A stretch of DNA of 7,353 nt, taken from the NCBI GenBank assembly GCA_024763295.1, contig JANTFU010000110.1:1-7353 (forward strand), given 5' to 3'. The stretch is from Anaerolineales bacterium (lineage in GTDB: Bacteria > Chloroflexota > Anaerolineae > Anaerolineales > Villigracilaceae). The first letter of the stretch is position 1. Every line of letters begins with the position of its first letter. The position numbers and the translations under genes were made by a program. Shown piece by piece: positions 1 through 5,227 of the stretch. The notes below the pieces were generated by a model. That model searched no databases, had not been told where the DNA came from, and saw nothing but the letters and a program-made list of their open reading frames with translations.

Positions 1-100
1 GGAGATGATGAAGACGTCGGTATCGGGCATGGGACTTTCCTTTGTAGGGGTATACTTTGCAGGATTTATGGTATCACGATTGAAAGGATTTATCCGCTAA
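1..100 (+). CDS. C-terminal tail of an unidentified membrane protein (partial)
   Basis: Reading from base 2 gives 32 open codons ending in TAA at 98-100. The peptide contains a glycine-rich hydrophobic stretch (GMGLSFVGVYFAGFMV) followed by a basic end (SRLKGFIR), as expected for the last membrane helix and cytoplasmic tail of a small integral membrane protein. The pattern is loosely like the C-terminus of FUN14-type proteins, but 32 residues are too few to assign a family. The gene starts outside the window. Its stop codon lies inside the palindromic repeat at 94-142, so the repeat may have supplied the present stop or may serve as the transcript end. A second open frame from base 1 gives a polar, unstructured-looking peptide and is less plausible. 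Confidence 0.5.
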   Translation, partial: EMMKTSVSGMGLSFVGVYFAGFMVSRLKGFIR

Positions 101-142
101 TCTGCACGAATTTTCGCGAAGATTAGCGCAAATTCGCGGTTT
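94..142. repeat. Short palindromic interspersed repeat, copy 1
   Basis: CGCTAATCT (95-103) and AGATTAGCG (120-128) are perfect 9-bp inverted arms, with a smaller CGAA/TTCG pairing inside. The reverse complement of 94-142 aligns along its whole length with 768-849. Shared blocks are AACCGCGAATTT, a degenerate CGCnAATCTnCGC and GAAAATTCGnGCAGATTA. The second copy carries about 30 extra bases in the middle. This copy covers the stop codon of the upstream gene and ends about 7 bases before the Nudix start, so it makes up nearly the whole leader of that gene. Confidence 0.75.
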
Positions 143-148
143 GAAAAT

Positions 149-664
149 ATGCAATTACTGACGACCATCTACCGACACGAAAATGTCAATCTCGAAGGGA
201 AGACTTTCCTGCGAGAAGCCATACGAGGCGTCATTTTCCACGCTGGAAAATTGCTGATGATCTACTCCCCCGTTAATGGAGATTATAAATTCCCCGGCGG
301 GGGCGTGGATGTAGGCGAAACGCATCGCGAAGCCTTGCAACGCGAACTCCTTGAAGAAGCCGGAGCCACGCTGAAAAGTGTGACGGGGGAGTTGGGCAAA
401 GTCATCGAATATGCCAATGCCCTCGAACCGGATTTTGAGACGTTCAAGATGACATCATATTACTATTTTTGTGAAATAAGCAAGGAAATGGGCGCACAAA
501 ACTTGGATGCTTACGAAGCAGATTTAGGCTTCCAACCCGTTTGGGTCAGCATCGCTGAAGCGCTGGAAACCAATCAAGCGCTCTTTGCCCAAAGAAATCC
601 TGTGCCGCACTGGACGAAACGGGAAAACTTTGTATTAACGATGTTGTTAGATGTTAATTTTTAG
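149..664 (+). CDS. Nudix hydrolase
   Basis: The 171-residue protein has a complete Nudix box at residues 51-73, G51-x5-E57-x7-R65-E66-L-L-E69-E70-x-G72-A73, matching GX5EX7REUXEEXGU exactly. The glutamates bind the divalent metal used to cleave nucleoside diphosphates linked to another group. The preceding KFPGGG (47-52) is the usual entry to the box. Substrate cannot be read from the sequence: it could be an oxidised nucleotide, a nucleotide sugar or a dinucleotide. Tyrosines 104-106 and the C-terminal PHW region (153-155) are possible substrate determinants. The gene is a single unit between a repeat and a terminator. The ATG at 149 has no good Shine-Dalgarno sequence because the repeat at 94-142 abuts it. 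The protein is cytoplasmic, with no signal peptide. Family call is firm, substrate unknown. Confidence 0.93.
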   Translation: MQLLTTIYRHENVNLEGKTFLREAIRGVIFHAGKLLMIYSPVNGDYKFPGGGVDVGETHREALQRELLEEAGATLKSVTGELGKVIEYANALEPDFETFKMTSYYYFCEISKEMGAQNLDAYEADLGFQPVWVSIAEALETNQALFAQRNPVPHWTKRENFVLTMLLDVNF

Positions 665-668
665 ACGC

Positions 669-700
669 AGGGGCGGGGTAACCCCGCCCTTACATTTTTT
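669..700 (+). terminator. Rho-independent terminator after the Nudix gene
   Basis: GGGCGGGG (671-678) pairs perfectly with CCCCGCCC (682-689) around a TAA loop. The outer pairs G670-T690 and A669-T691 extend the stem to ten pairs. Six T residues follow at 695-700, three bases beyond the stem. It begins 4 bases after the Nudix stop codon. The stem is very GC-rich compared with its surroundings. The minus strand lacks a matching T-run, so it should act mainly in the plus direction. Confidence 0.85.
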
Positions 701-716
701 ATTGGGAGCCAAGAAA

Positions 717-868
717 CTGTTTGAAAAGTGTTTCCTTCAGCAAAGCAAGCCTCGTCAAAGATAAAATAACCGCGAATTTACGCCAATCTACGCCAAAAAT
801 ATCCTTGAAAGCGCAAATGATTAGCGAAAATTCGCGCAGATTAACGGTTAAAAAGAGTTTCCAAACAG
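717..868. mobile_element. MITE-like palindromic element, about 152 bp, no coding capacity
   Basis: The ends are imperfect terminal inverted repeats. CTGTTTGAAAAGTGTTT (717-733) matches the reverse complement of 852-868 at 14 of 17 positions, including a perfect CTGTTTG tip. The interior (768-849) is a longer version of the repeat at 94-142. It is itself partly self-complementary, with AACCG at 768-772 facing CGGTT at 845-849. I see no transposase and no convincing target-site duplication. The right end lies 3 bases beyond the stop codon of the minus-strand membrane-protein gene, so the folded element could serve as its transcript end. Family and mobility are inferred from structure alone. Confidence 0.55.
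768..849. repeat. Interspersed repeat, copy 2 (core of the MITE-like element)
   Basis: This is the inverse-orientation relative of 94-142. AACCGCGAATTT (768-779), then ACGCCAATCTACGC (780-793), then an unshared spacer of about 30 bases, then GCGAAAATTCGCGCAGATTA (824-843) and ACGGTT (844-849). Differences from copy 1 outside the spacer are scattered single-base changes. Two related copies within 700 bp suggest a dispersed genomic family. Confidence 0.7.
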
Positions 869-871
869 CTT

Positions 872-1237
872 TTAACTTCCCAGTGCAAAGAACATCGGGC
901 TGAAGTAGGGAATTAGCCAAACCACCCAAACAAAAACACTGAATTTATGAAAACTCTTGATGGCTTTCTCGTCCTTCTTCCAGAGCACAATGGCAGCCCA
1001 AATCGCGTGGATAAACATCAGGATAATGGCTAACATCCCTGTGATGCCATGTACATCCAAGGTCATCCCACCGCTGAATTCAAACATCAAGCCCGTTCCC
1101 CAAGTGTCGCAAATCAGTCCCATCACAAAGAAGACCCAATGCCACACTTTTAGCTCCCCGGCAATCCGCTCGCTCCACACGCCAATCGAATAAAAAATCA
1201 ACGCCAATGTGATGATAATACTTGCTGTTGGATCCAT
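872..1237 (-). CDS. Four-helix membrane protein, HsmA/TIGR03987-like
   Basis: This 121-residue, strongly hydrophobic protein has four predicted membrane helices at about residues 5-20, 33-52, 62-86 and 98-118. The sequence pattern (FYSIGVWSERIAGELK near the N-terminus, FHKFSVFVWVVWLIPY near the C-terminus) is what I recall for the TIGR03987/HsmA family, whose function is not established. Histidines sit at or near helix starts or interiors (H33, H63, H77, H97). Such placement is compatible with b-type heme binding as in small four-helix cytochromes, but this is inference only. The ATG at 1237 is preceded on the minus strand by AAAAGG about 7 bases upstream, a reasonable ribosome site. The gene is alone, divergent from the mutase operon, and its TAA stop nearly touches the MITE-like element. 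Confidence 0.82.
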   Translation of the reverse strand: MDPTASIIITLALIFYSIGVWSERIAGELKVWHWVFFVMGLICDTWGTGLMFEFSGGMTLDVHGITGMLAIILMFIHAIWAAIVLWKKDEKAIKSFHKFSVFVWVVWLIPYFSPMFFALGS

Positions 1238-1370
1238 ATTTTGCGCCTTTTACGCTTCATATCAAATATGGCATTCATTTTATCGCAGAACAAGCATCCA
1301 AAATGCGTGCAGATAACCGATTTGTTAAATCAAAACGGACTGAAAAAGACGTTCAAAAGTAGCCGTATAG

Positions 1371-1393
1371 TATAATTTTCAGGCTTGAAAATT
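1371..1393 (+). promoter_or_regulatory. Consensus -10 box overlapped by a perfect inverted repeat (promoter/operator)
   Basis: TATAAT at 1371-1376 is a perfect -10 hexamer. No convincing -35 box lies at 16-18 bp spacing. AATTTTCA (1374-1381) and TGAAAATT (1386-1393) are perfect 8-bp inverted arms around GGCT. The palindrome overlaps the end of the -10 box and the expected transcription start near 1383. That is a typical place for a repressor to block polymerase. The weak -35 could instead mean that an activator is needed. The alternative is a short hairpin at the 5' end of the mRNA. The first gene of the operon starts at 1416. Confidence 0.6.
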
Positions 1394-1415
1394 TGCCTAT
1401 CCTACTGGAGGAAGA

Positions 1416-1820
1416 ATGGTCGCTGAAAATATTCGTGTATTGGTTGCCAAGCCCGGTCTTGACGGGCATGACCGAGGAGCAAAGGTCGTCGCACGCGCAC
1501 TGAGAGACGCGGGAATGGAAGTCATCTATACGGGATTGCGCCAAACGCCTGAAATGATTGCCGAAGCCGCGCTGCAAGAAGATGTGGATGTAATCGGACT
1601 CTCGATTCTTTCGGGCGCACACATGGCATTGGTACCGCGCATTCTGGAATTGGTCAAAGCCAATGGACAGAACGATGTCAAACTTTTTTTGGGCGGGATC
1701 ATCCCCGATGAGGATATTGCCCCACTGAAAGAGATGGGCGTTACCGGCGTCTACGGTCCGGGGGCATCGACCGAAGATATTGTCGCTGATATACGCGCCA
1801 TTAAAGAGAAAACGGCTTGA
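1416..1820 (+). CDS. Cobalamin-binding small subunit of an acyl-CoA mutase (methylmalonyl-CoA mutase type)
   Basis: The 134-residue protein is a complete stand-alone B12-binding domain of the methylmalonyl-CoA mutase C-terminal type. D16-G-H18-D-R-G21 is the DxHxxG motif, in which His18 is expected to be the lower axial cobalt ligand. S63-I-L65 is the SxL motif, and G93-G94 with the following IIP and GPG (114-116) line the nucleotide tail. About 130-140 residues is the usual size when the mutase is split into a large catalytic and a small cobalamin subunit. It would act with a large subunit not encoded here, interconverting methylmalonyl-CoA and succinyl-CoA or a related pair (isobutyryl/butyryl-, ethylmalonyl- or hydroxyisobutyryl-CoA). 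GGAGG at 1407-1411 precedes the ATG. It leads the operon, with meaB directly downstream. Confidence 0.92.
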   Translation: MVAENIRVLVAKPGLDGHDRGAKVVARALRDAGMEVIYTGLRQTPEMIAEAALQEDVDVIGLSILSGAHMALVPRILELVKANGQNDVKLFLGGIIPDEDIAPLKEMGVTGVYGPGASTEDIVADIRAIKEKTA

Positions 1821-1821
1821 A

Positions 1822-1826
1822 AGAGG
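1822..1826 (+). promoter_or_regulatory. Ribosome binding site that sets the MeaB start
   Basis: AGAGG lies 5 bases before the ATG at 1832. A TTG at 1817, in the same frame and overlapping the upstream stop, would place this site inside the gene. The spacing therefore favours ATG 1832. Confidence 0.6.
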
Positions 1827-1831
1827 CAAAA

Positions 1832-2824
1832 ATGAGTCTCTCTCAAGCCGTTTTGAATCAAGACCGTCTTGCCTTGTCGCGTTTGCTCACGCGCGTCGAA
1901 AACGACAGCGAAGAGGGACGTGCTGCTTTAAATGAGCTTTTTCCGCATACCGGCAAAGCGCACCTAATCGGTGTGACCGGCGCACCCGGCACCGGCAAAT
2001 CGACGTTGGTCAACCAACTGGCGCTGCATTATCGCAAAGCGGAAAAGCGTGTCGCAATCGTCGCGGTAGACCCATCCAGCCCGTTTACGGGCGGCGCGGT
2101 GCTTGGCGACCGCGTGCGGATGCGCGATCTCTATGGCGATAAGGGCGTTTTCATCCGCTCGATGGCGTCACGCGGCTCGTTGGGCGGCTTGGCGCAGACC
2201 ACAGCCGCTGTTGTGCAAGTTTTTGATGCGGCGGGCTTCGATGTGATCCTGATTGAGACCGTCGGCGCGGGGCAAGCCGAAGTGGATGTTGCGCGTTTGG
2301 CACATACCACCCTCGTCGTCGAAGCGCCCGGCTTGGGCGATGATATTCAAGCCATCAAAGCCGGGATATTGGAGATCGCTGATGTGCTCGTCATCAACAA
2401 AGCCGACCGCCCCGGCGTGGAGAATACCGAACGCGCCTTAAGGGGAATGCTGGAACTTGCCCATCCCACACGGCGTGTTTTTCAACATCACGGTCAGCGA
2501 ATGGTGGTTGACGCGCCACCAAAAGCCGAAGAGCAGCAACCCATTTGGGTACCGGAAATAAAACGGGTCACTGCCAAGGATGGGATCGGGATCGCTGAAC
2601 TCGGCGAGACGATTGCACGTCACGTCGCCTTTTTACGCGCAGGCGGCGAGTGGGCTGCTCGTGAGCGTGCCCAGCTCCAAGCCACGTTCGATGCGCTTGT
2701 CCAAGAGAAATTATTCAGCCAATTTTTAGCAAAACTATCGCCCGAAGGCTACGATGCGCTCATCTCCAAAATCGTTGCGAGAGAGCGCTCGCCCTGGGAA
2801 GCGCTTGAGGAAGTCATCCAATGA
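1832..2824 (+). CDS. meaB: MeaB/ArgK-type G3E GTPase, mutase chaperone
   Basis: This 330-residue P-loop GTPase has Walker A G50-APGTGKST58, then VDPSSP (79-84), LGDRVRM (91-97), a switch region ETVGAGQAE (142-150) and the guanine-specificity motif NKAD (189-192). The stretch PGLGDDIQAIKAGILEIADV (166-185) is diagnostic for the MeaB/ArgK/MMAA group. The C-terminal helices (about 270-330) are where this family dimerises. MeaB proteins use GTP to gate cofactor delivery to adenosylcobalamin-dependent mutases and to protect them from inactivation, which fits the B12 subunit 11 bp upstream. Start ATG 1832 is chosen for its Shine-Dalgarno. TTG at 1817 would add five residues. Old annotations as an arginine/ornithine transport kinase are misleading for this family. 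It ends in a 4-bp ATGA overlap with the acetyltransferase gene. Confidence 0.95.
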   Translation: MSLSQAVLNQDRLALSRLLTRVENDSEEGRAALNELFPHTGKAHLIGVTGAPGTGKSTLVNQLALHYRKAEKRVAIVAVDPSSPFTGGAVLGDRVRMRDLYGDKGVFIRSMASRGSLGGLAQTTAAVVQVFDAAGFDVILIETVGAGQAEVDVARLAHTTLVVEAPGLGDDIQAIKAGILEIADVLVINKADRPGVENTERALRGMLELAHPTRRVFQHHGQRMVVDAPPKAEEQQPIWVPEIKRVTAKDGIGIAELGETIARHVAFLRAGGEWAARERAQLQATFDALVQEKLFSQFLAKLSPEGYDALISKIVARERSPWEALEEVIQ

Positions 2825-3366
2825 TCTACGGAAAAAGAATTCGTTTACGCCGTCCGGAAAGAGAAGATTTACAAACCTTTACAGAATGGGTTAACGACCC
2901 CGAAGTGACCAAAGGGCTAACGCTCTACCTGCCCATGGGCTTATGGGAGGAAGAAGTCTGGTTTGAAAGCCTGGGCAAACGCCCGCCAGCCGAGCGCCCA
3001 ATGGTCGTGGAAATTCGCGAAGGCGAGGCTTGGCGCGCAATCGGCAATTGTGGCTATCACAATATTGATACGGTTTCGCGTTCGGGCGAAGTGGGCATTA
3101 TGCTCGGCGACAAATCGGTTTGGAATCAGGGCTATGGCACCGAGACCATGCGCCTATTGGTCAAACACGGCTTTGAAACCCTCAACCTGAACCGCGTGCA
3201 GCTTTACGTCTATGACGACAATATTTGGGCAATTCGCACCTACGAAAAAGTTGGCTTCGTGCATGAAGGACGCCGACGCCAGGCAGAATATAAAGACGGT
3301 AAGTATAAAGATGTACTCGTGATGAGCATTTTGCGAGATGAATGGGAGCAGCAAGCCAATGAATAA
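2821..3366 (+). CDS. GNAT-family N-acetyltransferase, RimJ/RimL-like
   Basis: This is a single-domain GNAT protein of 181 residues of the Acetyltransf_3 (RimJ/RimL) type. It opens with GKRIRLRRPEREDL (4-17) and a tryptophan-containing WVNDPEV (23-29). It has a beta-bulge strand GEVGIML (89-95) and the acetyl-CoA pyrophosphate loop Q103-G-Y-G106-T. N134 and the AIRTYEKVGF helix (137-146) complete the family core. It should transfer acetyl from acetyl-CoA to an amine. The acceptor (protein N-terminus, polyamine, antibiotic or other metabolite) cannot be told from sequence. Its ATG overlaps the meaB stop (ATGA), implying translational coupling. It overlaps the following prs by 8 bp. The gene is cytoplasmic and intact, and no link to mutase chemistry is evident. 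Confidence 0.9.
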   Translation: MIYGKRIRLRRPEREDLQTFTEWVNDPEVTKGLTLYLPMGLWEEEVWFESLGKRPPAERPMVVEIREGEAWRAIGNCGYHNIDTVSRSGEVGIMLGDKSVWNQGYGTETMRLLVKHGFETLNLNRVQLYVYDDNIWAIRTYEKVGFVHEGRRRQAEYKDGKYKDVLVMSILRDEWEQQANE

Positions 3367-4348
3367 AAGTGCAAGAATCGAAAAAGCCTATGGAGATATT
3401 GTTCTCTTTGGTGGCACCGCCTCGCCTGAACTGGCGAAAAAAATTTCCGACTACTTACAAACCAAACTTTGCGGACGCGATATTATCCTCTTTCCCAACG
3501 ATAATCTCTTTGTCAAACTCCATAGCAGCGTGCGCGGACAAGACGTTTACGTCATCCAGACCACATCACGCCCCGTACACCAAAATTTAATGGAATTGCT
3601 GATTTCGCTCCAGACCCTGCGGCTTGATTCCGCTGCGCGCGTGACGGCTGTGGTGCCTTATCTGTGTTACTCCCGCTCGGACAAAAAAGACCAGCCGCGT
3701 GTCCCGATTACGTCCCGCCTCGTCACCGACATGATCGAAATCGCCGGCGCCGACCGTTATATGACCCTCGATCCACATGCCGGACAAGTGCAAGGATTTT
3801 TCTCCATCCCCGGCGATGTGCTAACCGCCTCGCACATCATCGTAGACTATATCAAAGAAAACTTGCTCGAAAAACTCTCCAATCCCGTTGTGATGGCAGT
3901 TGACCTCGGCTTTGCCAAAAAAGCGCGCGACTACGCTGCCGAACTGGATTTGCCGGTTGCTTTTATTGAAAAGCGCCGCGTGGCAAACGACTCCAATGCC
4001 GAAGCGCTCAACATCATCGGCGATGTCAAAGACCGCGACGTCATCATCGTCGATGACGAAGTGGATACCGGCGGCTCAACCTCGCAGGCAATCAAAATTG
4101 CACGCGAGAACGGCGCGCGTAAAATCTTTCTCGCCTTTGTGCATCCCATCTTCTCACGCAACGCCGCCGAACGCTTGGCAAATCTCAACGTGCAAGAAGT
4201 CATTACTACCGACACCGTCCCCATCCCGCCGAAGGCGCAAGCCCTCTTCAACGGCAATCTCACCATTCTCTCCGTCGCGCCAATGCTCGGCGAAGTCATC
4301 CTGCGCGCGCACGAAGGGCGCAGTGTGGGTGAGATGTTTGATGAATAG
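3359..4348 (+). CDS. prs: Ribose-phosphate pyrophosphokinase (PRPP synthase), divergent
   Basis: At 329 residues it is close to the usual 310-320. Family landmarks are VRGQDVYVIQTT (58-69), the ATP-loop region YSRSDKKDQPRVPIT (104-118), LDPHAGQVQGFF (137-148) with catalytic-type H140, K205-R-R207 of the flexible catalytic loop, and the PRPP/ribose-5-phosphate loop VDDEVDTGGS (231-240). It should make PRPP from ribose-5-phosphate and ATP for nucleotide, histidine, tryptophan and NAD synthesis. Two segments depart from canonical enzymes: the usual SPDxGG reads AVDLGF (180-185), and the early FSDGE segment reads FPNDN (45-49). Key H, KRR and VDD residues remain, so activity is likely but regulation may differ. 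ATG 3359 is preferred, with GGGAG at 3344-3348. ATG 3338 would add seven residues. A second paralogue may exist elsewhere in the genome. Confidence 0.9.
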   Translation: MNKSARIEKAYGDIVLFGGTASPELAKKISDYLQTKLCGRDIILFPNDNLFVKLHSSVRGQDVYVIQTTSRPVHQNLMELLISLQTLRLDSAARVTAVVPYLCYSRSDKKDQPRVPITSRLVTDMIEIAGADRYMTLDPHAGQVQGFFSIPGDVLTASHIIVDYIKENLLEKLSNPVVMAVDLGFAKKARDYAAELDLPVAFIEKRRVANDSNAEALNIIGDVKDRDVIIVDDEVDTGGSTSQAIKIARENGARKIFLAFVHPIFSRNAAERLANLNVQEVITTDTVPIPPKAQALFNGNLTILSVAPMLGEVILRAHEGRSVGEMFDE

Positions 4349-4356
4349 AACCGGAG

Positions 4357-4417
4357 ATTAGTTGATTAGGGATTAGGAATCAGTAGCCTAGTCAACTAAT
4401 ACCTGATTCCTAATTCC
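4357..4417 (+). repeat. Intergenic element with two mutually exclusive hairpins between prs and fpg
   Basis: Stem A pairs 4357-4370 with 4387-4400: 14 pairs, one G-T, with a perfect core ATTAGTTGA/TCAACTAAT. Stem B pairs 4369-4383 with 4403-4417: 15 pairs, one G-T, with a perfect 12-bp core ATTAGGAATCAG/CTGATTCCTAAT. The 5' arm of B lies in the loop of A and the 3' arm of A lies in the loop of B, so the full stems cannot coexist. The left half contains three GATTAG words (4356, 4364, 4371). There is no T-run, so it is not a classical terminator. It ends 8 bases before the fpg ATG, which has no recognisable Shine-Dalgarno. Confidence 0.7.
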
Positions 4418-4425
4418 TGCCCATC

Positions 4426-5226
4426 ATGCCCGAATTACCCGAAGTCGAAACCATTGTTCGCCGAATGCGTCCGGAAATTGTGGGAACAACAATTTCTGGT
4501 GTAGATTTACGCTGGGAACGGACGCTCGCGACCCCGAATTGGGTCACGTTTCATAAAAATATCCTCGGTCAAAAAGTGGATGCCGTTAACCGCCGCGCGA
4601 AATATATCGTCATCCAACTCAGCGCCGATACACTCATCATTCACCTGCGCATGAGCGGCGATATACTCTTTCGTCCCGTTGACGCGCCTGTCGAAAAGCA
4701 CGACCGCCTGCTGCTGAACCTCGACGACAAAAAAACACTCGCCTTCAACGATATGCGCAAATTCGGGCGTGTTTGGCTCACCCCAACGCCAAACGATGTG
4801 CTTGGCAAACTCGGTCCCGAACCCTTAGATGCTGCCTTTACTGCCGATGATCTCTTCAAGCGCATCAGCGCACATAAACGCCAAATCAAACCGTTGCTTT
4901 TAGATCAGCACGTCATTGCGGGTCTCGGCAACATCTACACGGACGAAGCCTTACATTTGGCGGGCTTGCACCCACTCACCAAATCCGATACGATTAAACG
5001 GAGCCAAGCCGAAATCCTGTGGCGCAGCATTCGTCAAGTGCTAAACGAAGGCATCCAGCGGAACGGCACATCCATCGACTGGATTTATCGCGGCGGTCAA
5101 TATCAGGATTATCTGCATGTCTATGGGCGCACCGACGAACCTTGTTTCCATTGTGGTACGCCCATCCAAAAAATCGTCGTCGGGCAGCGTGGCACGCATT
5201 TTTGCCCGAAGTGTCAGAAGGTGTAA
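4426..5226 (+). CDS. mutM: Formamidopyrimidine-DNA glycosylase (Fpg/MutM)
   Basis: This 266-residue, full-length enzyme removes 8-oxoguanine and formamidopyrimidines and nicks the abasic site by beta/delta elimination. After Met removal, the N-terminus PELPEVETI supplies the catalytic proline P2 and glutamate E3. K59 (RRAKY) is the conserved active-site lysine, and HLRMSG (73-78) is typical. The central helix-two-turn-helix contains GLGNIYTDEAL (166-176) with DNA-contacting N169. A C-terminal zinc finger uses C240, C243, C260 and C263, with R255 in the GQRGTHFCPKCQ loop. MPELPEVETIVR and the finger separate Fpg from Nei. The start is fixed because P2 must be the first residue of the mature enzyme. 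The gene lacks a clear ribosome site and follows the double-hairpin element. The next gene starts one base after its stop. Confidence 0.97.
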   Translation: MPELPEVETIVRRMRPEIVGTTISGVDLRWERTLATPNWVTFHKNILGQKVDAVNRRAKYIVIQLSADTLIIHLRMSGDILFRPVDAPVEKHDRLLLNLDDKKTLAFNDMRKFGRVWLTPTPNDVLGKLGPEPLDAAFTADDLFKRISAHKRQIKPLLLDQHVIAGLGNIYTDEALHLAGLHPLTKSDTIKRSQAEILWRSIRQVLNEGIQRNGTSIDWIYRGGQYQDYLHVYGRTDEPCFHCGTPIQKIVVGQRGTHFCPKCQKV

Positions 5227-5227
5227 T

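Noticed and set aside
699..929. Short open frames on both strands over 699-929
   Set aside because: They run through the MITE-like element and the end of the membrane-protein gene. They owe their openness to the palindromic repeat and match nothing recognisable.
1394..1415. Cobalamin riboswitch in the leader of the mutase operon
   Set aside because: The predicted leader is about 33 bases, far too short for a B12 aptamer, and no B12-box-like sequence is visible in 1238-1415.
1353..1829. 158-codon open frame on the minus strand
   Set aside because: It lies entirely over the B12-binding subunit gene and its promoter. The plus-strand protein has clear family motifs, and this one resembles no family I know.
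3931..4299. 122-codon minus-strand frame inside prs
   Set aside because: Antisense shadow of the conserved PRPP-loop region, with no motif or ribosome site.
3900..4361. 153-codon plus-strand frame inside prs
   Set aside because: Its product is Ser/Arg/Pro-rich low-complexity sequence typical of an out-of-frame reading of a GC-biased gene. The prs frame covers it fully.
4349..4425. CRISPR-like or telomere-like repeat at the GATTAG words
   Set aside because: Only three short imperfect words with unequal spacing. They are better explained as arms of the two hairpins.
5117..5227. Upstream extension of the TM-anchored protein (274 residues)
   Set aside because: It would overlap the fpg zinc-finger coding region by over 100 bp and add an unrelated basic leader. 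ATG 5228 has a good Shine-Dalgarno.
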